A stretch of DNA of 9,901 bases from Candidatus Methanodesulfokora sp. GTDB lineage: Archaea; Korarchaeota; Korarchaeia; Korarchaeales; Korarchaeaceae. This document shows, piece by piece, positions 1 to 5,701 of the stretch (its first letter is position 1; each line of letters opens with the position of its first letter). Below the pieces are notes generated by a model. It was given only the letters and a program-made list of their open reading frames with translations. It was not told where the DNA came from and made no database searches. The stretch lies in the NCBI GenBank assembly GCA_023269865.1, contig JAGDWR010000037.1, forward strand, positions 1 through 9,901, read 5' to 3'. Position numbers and translations under genes: made by a program.

Positions 1-492
1 GAGAGAATAATGATGGCTAAGAGGGAGAAAGCTGAGAGGGAAGCCATGGAAGAAGTGATGAGAAGAAAAAGTGTTGCTGAGATAGAAGCAAAAAAGATAC
101 TAATGGGAGCAAAAAAGGATATCATTAGGGAGATAGAAGCTAAGGTCGAGGAGGAGCTAGCAAAAATCTCAGAGGGCGTGGGAGGAATAAACTATGAGGA
201 AGTGCTCGAGAGATATATAAGAGAAGGCATTAATGTGCTTGGAAGCAGGATTGTTTATGTGGCATGTAGGGATAAAGACAGGGAAATAGTAAGAAAAATA
301 AGCGAAAGGATATCCAGGGAAACGGGTGTGGATATAAGGCTGGATGATAAGAATATCCAATCCTTAGGTGGAGTGATCATGAGAAATGAAGATGATTCCA
401 TCAGATTCTATGGGACCTTCGAGGGGAGGATTAGGGATTACTTTGACAGAAATCAGAGGAGAATACTGGATATGATATTGGGAGGGGGCTAA
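1..492 (+). CDS. atpE: A-type ATP synthase subunit E (peripheral stalk), 5' end probably outside the window
   Basis: Subunit E pairs with subunit G/H to form the peripheral stalk that holds the A3B3 head against the membrane stator. The visible part starts with a charged helical stretch rich in Glu, Lys and Ala (through about residue 55 from the first ATG at 10). A globular C-terminal domain follows with the family pattern LGGVIMRN, then IRFYGTFEGRIRDYF near the end, equivalent to the usual GGV-TFEARL block. Two adjacent ATG codons lie at 10 and 13, but the frame stays open to base 1. The protein from base 10 is only 160 residues, while archaeal E subunits are usually about 185-205, so 25-40 residues of N-terminal helix probably lie upstream. 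No ribosome binding site is visible before ATG 10. The stop codon abuts the atpA start with no spacer. Identification is firm; the start is not. Confidence 0.9.
   Translation, partial: ERIMMAKREKAEREAMEEVMRRKSVAEIEAKKILMGAKKDIIREIEAKVEEELAKISEGVGGINYEEVLERYIREGINVLGSRIVYVACRDKDREIVRKISERISRETGVDIRLDDKNIQSLGGVIMRNEDDSIRFYGTFEGRIRDYFDRNQRRILDMILGGG
481..488 (+). promoter_or_regulatory. Ribosome binding site of atpA
   Basis: GGAGGGGG lies inside the last codons of atpE, four bases before the ATG at 493. It supports that start and shows translation reinitiation within the operon. Confidence 0.75.
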
Positions 493-2274
493 ATGGAAGA
501 GGTACTAGCAAAAGGAGAGATACTTCATATAAGAGGCCCTGTTGTCTTTGCGGAGAACCTAAAAGGAGCTAAAATAAGAGAAGTGGTGCTAGTTGGAGAG
601 GAGAGACTTATAGGGGAGATAGTTAAAGTTGAGGGAGATGTAGCAGTAATTCAGGTTTATGAGCCAACTGGTGGACTGAAACCCGGGGAGCCGGTTGAAA
701 GAACAGGAGAACCTCTTTCAGCAGAATTAGGACCTGGATTGCTTGGATCCGTCCTTGATGGGCTTGGAAGACCTCTAGAAGCTGTAGCAGAGATAGCAGG
801 AGGGCCGTTTATAACAAGAGGTATAAAAGTTCCCACGCTCCCAAGGAACAAAAAGTGGACATTCAAACCAGTAGTGAAAAAGGGAGATACAGTAGAGGAT
901 GGAGATGTACTAGGAACTGTCAAAGAGGGAGCCATAAATCACAAAATAATGGTCCCTCCGAGGACAGGAAGATGCAGGGTAGCAGAGATAGCGGGCGAAG
1001 GAGATTACACTGTTGAGGATATAATAGCCACTCTAGAGAGAGCTGGAAGAAAAATTGACCTGAAAATGTATCATAAATGGCCTGTGAGATATCCAAGACC
1101 GTTTAAAGAAAAACTTGAGCCTGTAGAACTCCTCCTTACAGGACAGAGAGTCATAGATACATTCTTTCCGATAGTCAAGGGGGGAACCTCTGCTGTTCCA
1201 GGCGGTTTTGGAACCGGAAAGACTGTAACTCTCCATCAGATTTCGAAGTGGGCAGATGCCGATGTAGTAATTTATGTAGGCTGTGGCGAGAGAGGCAATG
1301 AGATGACAGATCTGCTTCACACATTTCCAAAATTAATCGATCCAAAGACAGGAAGACCTCTCCTTGAGAGAAGTGTGCTGATAGCGAATACAAGCAACAT
1401 GCCTGTCCCTGCAAGAGAGGCTAGCATATTCATGGGAATCACTTATGCTGAGTATTTCAGAGACATGGGCCTTAATGTGGTGCTGACAGCAGACTCCACA
1501 TCCAGATGGGCTGAAGCGTTGAGGGAGCTCAGCTCTAGGCTTGAAGAAATACCATCAGAGAAGGGATATCCAGCATATCTCCCTGATTATATAGCGTCCT
1601 TCTATGAAAGAGCTGGAAGAGTAAAAGTTCTGGGCAGCAGAAATGAGATCGGGTCAGTGGCAATAATAGGAGCTGTAAGTCCATCAGGAGGAGATCTCAA
1701 TGAGCCCGTGACGCAACACACCATGAGATATGTAGGAGCTTTCTGGGCTCTAGACAAGGATCTTGCATTCAGAAGACATTTTCCATCGATAAACTGGCTT
1801 AGAAGCTTCTCTAAATATGCTTCTGGACTTGGAGAGTGGTGGATGAAGAACTCTGGGGAGGACATGCTGAGCCTAAGAGGTGAGGCAATGGATATCCTGC
1901 AGAGGGCTTCTGGACTAGAGGAGGTAGCCAGAGTAGTGGGAGAGGCAGCCTTGTCGGAAGAGAACAGGCTTCTCCTATTGGAAGCAGAGCTGATAAGGGA
2001 GGGTTATCTGGTCCAGAATGCATATCATGAAGTCGACACATTCTGCTCTCCAAAAAAGCAGGCTAAGCTCCTGAAAACTCTGATACAGTTCTACAGAGAA
2101 GCTCGACCTCTGCTCGATTACGGCGTGCCAGTATCAAGAATACAAAAGCTATCCTCTCTAGGAAGGTTGAGAAGGTTGAAGTTTGTCCCCGAGAAGGAGT
2201 TTGATAGAGAGGTAGAGGAGACCCTGAGGGAGCTTAAGGATGAGCTGAACAGACTTGTTGCGGAGGTGTCTTGA
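493..2274 (+). CDS. atpA: A-type ATP synthase catalytic subunit A
   Basis: Catalytic nucleotide-binding subunit of the A1 head, where ATP is made or hydrolysed. It has 593 residues, normal for the family. An N-terminal beta-barrel is followed by the A-specific insert (the non-homologous region) around residues 115-190. The P-loop GGFGTGKT is at 237-244 (Lys243, Thr244), a variant of the more usual GPFGSGKT. The GCGERGNE block at 263-270 holds the probable catalytic Glu266, and [14 protein letters not shown] holds Walker B Asp334. The later [15 protein letters not shown] and [15 protein letters not shown] blocks are typical of the A subunit. Archaeal genes of this family often carry an intein at the P-loop; this one is uninterrupted. 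It starts on the base after the atpE stop, and its TGA overlaps the atpB ATG by one base (TGATG). Subunits A and B alternate in the hexamer. Confidence 0.98.
   Translation: MEEVLAKGEILHIRGPVVFAENLKGAKIREVVLVGEERLIGEIVKVEGDVAVIQVYEPTGGLKPGEPVERTGEPLSAELGPGLLGSVLDGLGRPLEAVAEIAGGPFITRGIKVPTLPRNKKWTFKPVVKKGDTVEDGDVLGTVKEGAINHKIMVPPRTGRCRVAEIAGEGDYTVEDIIATLERAGRKIDLKMYHKWPVRYPRPFKEKLEPVELLLTGQRVIDTFFPIVKGGTSAVPGGFGTGKTVTLHQISKWADADVVIYVGCGERGNEMTDLLHTFPKLIDPKTGRPLLERSVLIANTSNMPVPAREASIFMGITYAEYFRDMGLNVVLTADSTSRWAEALRELSSRLEEIPSEKGYPAYLPDYIASFYERAGRVKVLGSRNEIGSVAIIGAVSPSGGDLNEPVTQHTMRYVGAFWALDKDLAFRRHFPSINWLRSFSKYASGLGEWWMKNSGEDMLSLRGEAMDILQRASGLEEVARVVGEAALSEENRLLLLEAELIREGYLVQNAYHEVDTFCSPKKQAKLLKTLIQFYREARPLLDYGVPVSRIQKLSSLGRLRRLKFVPEKEFDREVEETLRELKDELNRLVAEVS
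2262..2268 (+). promoter_or_regulatory. Ribosome binding site of atpB
   Basis: GGAGGTG within the end of atpA lies five bases before the ATG at 2274. It favours that ATG over the in-frame TTG at 2271. Confidence 0.8.
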
Positions 2275-3686
2275 TGGCCTTATATGGTAAGGTGTACAGA
2301 GGAATTGAACAGGTAAAAGGACCTCTGGTTATCATGAGAGGTGTGCCAGATGCATCATACGAAGAAGTGGTTAGATTTTACTCAGACGATGGAAGGGAGT
2401 GGCTAGGTCAGGTAATAGAGGTGGGAAAGGAGAAGACGATACTTCAAGTTTTAGGAGATACAGAGGGGTTGGAGACAAAAGTAATGGTCAAGTTCACGGG
2501 AAGCACATTGAAGCTTCCTGTCTCAGATGAAATTCTTGGGAGAGTGTTTAATGGATCCGGGATGCCAATAGACGGCGGGCCTCCTGTCAGAGCTGATGAC
2601 TACAGGGACATAAATGGAGCTCCAATAAATCCTGTAAAGAGGGATTATCCCGACGAGTTCGTCGAGACTGGGATATCCGTAATAGATGGAATGTTGAGCT
2701 TAGTCAGAGGTCAAAAGTTACCTCTTTTTTCAGAAGCAGGTCTGCCTCACAACATGGTTGCTGCTCAGATAGCAAGGCAAGCAGTCGTCCCCGGAAAATC
2801 AGAGAGATTTGCAATAGTATTTGCTGCAGTAGGGCTTAAATACGACGACATACTGTTCTTCAGGAGGCAATTTGAAGAATTTGGTGCATTAAGCAGATCA
2901 GTTCTATTTCTCAATCTCGCAAATGATCCTGTGATAGAGAGAATCACCACGCCAAGAGTTGCATTAACTGCAGCAGAATATCTGGCCTTTGATCTAGATA
3001 TGGACGTTCTGGTCATAGTGACTGATATGACCAACTATTGTGAAGCTTTGCGTGAACTCAGTTCAGCTAGGGAAGAGGTTCCGAGCAGAAAGGGATATCC
3101 AGGATATATGTATAGCGATCTAGCCTCCATATATGAGAGGGCTGGAAGAATAAAGGGAAAAGCCGGATCAATAACTTTCATGCCAATATTAACTATGCCC
3201 GGAGGAGACTTAACTCACCCAATACCGGATCTCACTGGATACATAACCGAGGGTCAGATCTTTTTAGACCTGGATCTATTCAACAGAGGGATATACCCTC
3301 CGATAAATGCCCTTCCTAGCTTGAGTAGGTTGATGAAAGACGGAATAGGTGCTGGAAAGACAAGAGAAGATCACAAGGAGGTGTCAGACCAGCTATATGC
3401 TTCATACAGTCAGGGAGTAAAGGCCAGAGAGCTTGTGAAAATAGTAGGAGAAGCTGGCTTGAGCGAGAGGGAGAGACTTTATCTGGAATTCGCAAAGAGA
3501 TTTGAGGAGAGACTTCTTTCGCAAGGTTTCAAGGAAAGGAGGACAATAGAGGAAACTCTAGATATAGCTTGGGATGTCCTGTCAATGCTTCCTGAGGGAG
3601 AGCTAACTAGGATAAGCGATGGAACCATAAGAAAGTTTCATCCAAAGCTGAGAGGGGAGAAAACAGTGATATATGAGGGGGTTTGA
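2274..3686 (+). CDS. atpB: A-type ATP synthase subunit B (non-catalytic head subunit)
   Basis: Subunit B is the regulatory, non-catalytic partner of A in the A3B3 hexamer. From the ATG at 2274 it has 470 residues, as expected. The P-loop is replaced by the B-type sequence [10 protein letters not shown] (about 151-160). This confirms the paralogue; the SEAG wording differs slightly from the common SGSG/SASG form. Further marks are [18 protein letters not shown] from Asp251, YERAGR at 287-292, the [21 protein letters not shown] block, and PSLSRLM, whose Arg352 is the likely arginine finger reaching into the A active site. A TTG three bases upstream is in frame, but the ribosome binding site is spaced better for the ATG. 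The gene overlaps atpA by one base and atpD by one base, both as TGATG, indicating translational coupling. Confidence 0.98.
   Translation: MALYGKVYRGIEQVKGPLVIMRGVPDASYEEVVRFYSDDGREWLGQVIEVGKEKTILQVLGDTEGLETKVMVKFTGSTLKLPVSDEILGRVFNGSGMPIDGGPPVRADDYRDINGAPINPVKRDYPDEFVETGISVIDGMLSLVRGQKLPLFSEAGLPHNMVAAQIARQAVVPGKSERFAIVFAAVGLKYDDILFFRRQFEEFGALSRSVLFLNLANDPVIERITTPRVALTAAEYLAFDLDMDVLVIVTDMTNYCEALRELSSAREEVPSRKGYPGYMYSDLASIYERAGRIKGKAGSITFMPILTMPGGDLTHPIPDLTGYITEGQIFLDLDLFNRGIYPPINALPSLSRLMKDGIGAGKTREDHKEVSDQLYASYSQGVKARELVKIVGEAGLSERERLYLEFAKRFEERLLSQGFKERRTIEETLDIAWDVLSMLPEGELTRISDGTIRKFHPKLRGEKTVIYEGV
3675..3681 (+). promoter_or_regulatory. Ribosome binding site of atpD
   Basis: GAGGGGG at the 3' end of atpB lies four bases before the ATG at 3686, and supports that start over the TTG at 3683. 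Confidence 0.7.
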
Positions 3687-4303
3687 TGAGCTTCAGGTCT
3701 GTCGGAAGGATACTTCCCACAAAAGGATTTCTTATAAGGCTTAGAGAGAGGGCAGCTCTTTTACAAATGGGTGTGGAAGCACTAAAAATGAAGAGGGATC
3801 AGCTCATAAGAGAAAGCCAGGAGCTTTTAAAGCAGCTTCATGCCAGAAAAGATATAGACAAAAAGTTAGAAGAAGCATTCTCTATGGTGAAGATGGCATA
3901 TGCTGTTGCTGGACCTCAGGAGATGAGAAAAGCGGCTCTTTTAGCAACACCTCTGAGAATAGAGGTGAGGACTAAAAGCGTTGTTGGTGTAGAGACCCCT
4001 GAGATAACTACATCTGAGTTCAAGCTTGCAGTCTCACCCTCTCTTAATTCAGCAGTTATGGCTGCAGCGGCTAAGCTTTCTGAAGCAATAAGGGAGATGA
4101 TGCCACTGGTAAACGCAGAAGCCAGATTTGAGAGAATAGCTGAAGCTCTGGCCCAAACAATGAGAAAGGTCAATGCACTTGAGAAGATAGTTATACCTGA
4201 CTATACTGCAGCTATAAAATATGTGGAGGAACTCCTAGAAGAGGAGGATCTAGAGGAATTCTTGACAATAAAGAAGTACAGGCAGATAAAGAGAGGTGAA
4301 TAG
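3686..4303 (+). CDS. atpD: A-type ATP synthase subunit D (central rotor shaft)
   Basis: Subunit D is the long antiparallel coiled coil that turns inside the A3B3 head and, with subunit F, carries torque to the C/K rotor. From the ATG at 3686 it has 205 residues, as expected for the family. The N-terminus has the characteristic PTKGFLIRLRERAALLQMGVE pattern (PT-x-L-x-x-L-x-x-R/K) followed by ALKMKRDQLIRE, the first long helix. The middle, about residues 75-130, is less charged and corresponds to the head-proximal domain. The C-terminal helix, ALAQTMRKVNALEKIVIP, has the conserved RRVNALE-like signature. It follows atpB with a one-base overlap and is two bases before atpC. The usual rotor partner F is not found beside it. 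Confidence 0.95.
   Translation: MSFRSVGRILPTKGFLIRLRERAALLQMGVEALKMKRDQLIRESQELLKQLHARKDIDKKLEEAFSMVKMAYAVAGPQEMRKAALLATPLRIEVRTKSVVGVETPEITTSEFKLAVSPSLNSAVMAAAAKLSEAIREMMPLVNAEARFERIAEALAQTMRKVNALEKIVIPDYTAAIKYVEELLEEEDLEEFLTIKKYRQIKRGE
4293..4299 (+). promoter_or_regulatory. Ribosome binding site of atpC, deciding a TTG start
   Basis: GAGGTGA at the end of atpD sits six bases before TTG 4306. The next in-frame ATG (4348) would lose 14 family-like residues and has no comparable site, so the TTG start is preferred. Confidence 0.75.
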
Positions 4304-4305
4304 AA

Positions 4306-5316
4306 TTGTCAAAAGAGAGGTATTTAGTAGTTAGGACCCATGGTCTTATGACTCACCTTTTAAACCCAGACAGGATAAGATCTTGGGCGATGATACCTGA
4401 TTGGGAATCTCTCTTCAAGGAGATAAGTTCTACAGAATACGGTGTATTTCTGGAAAAAGTTGATGATTTAAGATCAGCCGATAAGGTGACCGATGTAACC
4501 TTAAGGGTGCTCGGCAGGAGAGTGAGAACCTTTCTTGAGATATCAAAAGGAGATGTTGTGGAGGAGGCAACAGTCCGATATTTGGCAAAATACGATGTGG
4601 AAAACCTGAAAAGAAAGATATTCTCACTCTTAATAAGGAAAGAGGGCGTGTCAGAAGAAAGATTTCTGCCCATAAGCGGGTTTATGGTGAGCATGGATCC
4701 CATCCTGAGAGCTAGTGATGTGAGTCAGATATGTGATCTCCTCCCTCAAGGCAAGCTGAGGGATTTCATATCAGCATGGCTCTCATCTGGTCAGATGAAC
4801 ATACCGCTGCTGGATATAGGAATAGACAGAGCATATTTGGCTGAAACGATAGCTTGGGCAGAGATGACGAAAATGAGAGAAGTTTTCAGGATATATGCGG
4901 AGAATTATGCCCTAGGAGTAATACTAAGATCACAATTAACTGGGATAGGAAGCGAGTTCTACAGTCCCATGCTTGAGTTTTTATCCCAGAATGTGAGAAA
5001 GGCTCTTTCAGAATCCAGTACGTTTGAGGAATCCATAAAGGCTCTTCTATCCACGGAGGCTCATAAATCGATGGCATCAGAGCTAATGGAAGTATACGAA
5101 AAATATGGAGTTCCATGGACCCTGGACCTAAGTTTATTCAAAGAGCTGTACTCTAAAATAAGGAGTCTAGCTCGAATGAAACCACTCTCCTCAATATTTC
5201 CGTTCAGTTATATAGTGGCTGCAGAATGGGAGTCTTGGGCTGTCAGAACGGTTGTGCTTGGAAAGCTTAGTGGAATTGAATCAGAAAAAATATATGACAT
5301 GCTCTCGCTTTACTGA
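4306..5316 (+). CDS. atpC: A-type ATP synthase subunit C (V-ATPase subunit d / AC39 family)
   Basis: Subunit C is the funnel-shaped socket that sits on the proteolipid ring and receives the D/F shaft. It has 336 residues from TTG 4306, close to the usual length of about 330-390. Family marks are YDVENLKRKI (about 95-104), LDIGIDRAYLAE in the middle, and the C-terminal YIVAAEWESWAVRTVVLGK segment, equivalent to the family's ExxNIRxIxxxK block. The composition is mostly amphipathic helix with no membrane segment. In many euryarchaeal operons C lies between E and F; here it lies after D as the last gene of the plus-strand unit. Its TGA (5314-5316) directly abuts the opposite-strand stop of atpK, forming TGATCA with no spacer. 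The divergent sequence makes this call slightly less certain than A, B and D, but context supports it strongly. Confidence 0.92.
   Translation: MSKERYLVVRTHGLMTHLLNPDRIRSWAMIPDWESLFKEISSTEYGVFLEKVDDLRSADKVTDVTLRVLGRRVRTFLEISKGDVVEEATVRYLAKYDVENLKRKIFSLLIRKEGVSEERFLPISGFMVSMDPILRASDVSQICDLLPQGKLRDFISAWLSSGQMNIPLLDIGIDRAYLAETIAWAEMTKMREVFRIYAENYALGVILRSQLTGIGSEFYSPMLEFLSQNVRKALSESSTFEESIKALLSTEAHKSMASELMEVYEKYGVPWTLDLSLFKELYSKIRSLARMKPLSSIFPFSYIVAAEWESWAVRTVVLGKLSGIESEKIYDMLSLY
5285..5290 (-). terminator. Candidate T-run terminator for atpK, inside the 3' end of atpC
   Basis: On the minus strand a run of six T residues occurs about 27 bases beyond the atpK stop. Archaeal RNA polymerase often stops at such T-rich tracts without a hairpin. 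It lies within the last codons of atpC, so the atpK transcript would be antisense to the end of atpC. Inferred from sequence only. Confidence 0.4.
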
Positions 5317-5637
5317 TCATCCCATCAACAGGAACGCTATTAGAAGCCCGTATATAGCAATTCCCTCGGATAGACCAGCAAGCAGAAGGACTTGAGTAAA
5401 TGCCTCCGGTCTCTCCGCGAGAAGAGCTGAGCCTCCTATGTTTATTCCCTGCAAAGCTATTCCTGCTCCTATTGTACTTCCGGCAACGGCTAAAGCAGCT
5501 CCTAGTGATCTGTATATATCCGTTGGTTTGGCTTGATCTGTCTGTGCGAATACTATCTTCACTGATATGGAAAACACGGCTAGAGGAAGTATCAAAAGGA
5601 TCAAGAGAGATATCTTGAACAACTTCACTTTGTCCAT
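5317..5637 (-). CDS. atpK: A-type ATP synthase proteolipid subunit K (c-ring), with N-terminal leader
   Basis: This is the rotor-ring proteolipid that carries the translocated ion through the membrane. It has 106 residues. Residues 1-31 look like a signal peptide or an extra membrane helix: Lys at 3, 5 and 8, a hydrophobic core, then VFA before Gln32 as a plausible cleavage point. Two classic hairpin helices follow: helix 1 about 44-73 (glycine-rich, GSTIGAGIALQGINIGG) and helix 2 about 80-105, joined by the polar loop AERPEAF. Glu91 in LSEGIAIYGLL is the expected ion-binding carboxylate; Gln63 and Ser90 are possible co-ligands. The start has a full AGGAGGTG site seven bases upstream. The gene lies 64 bases downstream of atpI on the same strand and ends directly against atpC. 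A likely separate promoter fits the need for many copies per complex. Confidence 0.95.
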   Translation of the reverse strand: MDKVKLFKISLLILLILPLAVFSISVKIVFAQTDQAKPTDIYRSLGAALAVAGSTIGAGIALQGINIGGSALLAERPEAFTQVLLLAGLSEGIAIYGLLIAFLLMG

Positions 5638-5644
5638 CTGAAAG

Positions 5645-5652
5645 CACCTCCT
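5645..5652 (-). promoter_or_regulatory. Ribosome binding site of atpK
   Basis: AGGAGGTG on the minus strand, seven bases before the ATG at 5637, is the strongest Shine-Dalgarno match in the window. That suits the high-copy proteolipid. Confidence 0.85.
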
Positions 5653-5672
5653 TTAGACGGGACCTGTCGATG

Positions 5673-5681
5673 TTTTTCTTT
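5673..5681 (+). terminator. Candidate T-rich terminator for the plus-strand E-A-B-D-C transcript
   Basis: TTTTTCTTT is the first strong plus-strand T tract I see after the atpC stop, about 360 bases downstream. If used, the operon's tail would run antisense across the whole of atpK. There is no hairpin; the inference rests on archaeal T-tract termination. Confidence 0.3.
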
Positions 5682-5690
5682 AAAAATTTA
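5678..5690 (-). promoter_or_regulatory. Candidate TATA box (box A) of atpK in the atpI-atpK gap
   Basis: The minus strand reads TAAATTTTTAAAG, a good archaeal TATA-type element. A start about 26 bases downstream (near 5657) would leave a leader of about 20 bases containing the AGGAGGTG site. The same T5 run could alternatively help to end the atpI transcript. No experimental support. Confidence 0.45.
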
Positions 5691-5701
5691 ACTTAACCAT
5701 C

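Noticed and set aside
1201..1224. Possible intein at the atpA P-loop
   Set aside because: Inteins are common here in archaea, but the P-loop GGFGTGKT is continuous and the protein has its normal 593 residues.
657..2053. Several minus-strand open frames of 79-95 codons inside atpA
   Set aside because: They are shadows of the highly conserved atpA frame, without ribosome binding sites or recognisable products.
1558..3155. Similar sequence around AGGGATATCCAG in atpA (about 1561) and atpB (about 3090)
   Set aside because: It encodes the shared GYP...YERAGR motif of the ancient A/B paralogues, so it is homology rather than a DNA repeat.
5267..5647. Minus-strand open frame of 126 codons overlapping atpK in another frame
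   Set aside because: It is low-complexity, Ser/Arg-rich and unlike any family. atpK in the other frame has clear proteolipid motifs and a strong ribosome binding site.
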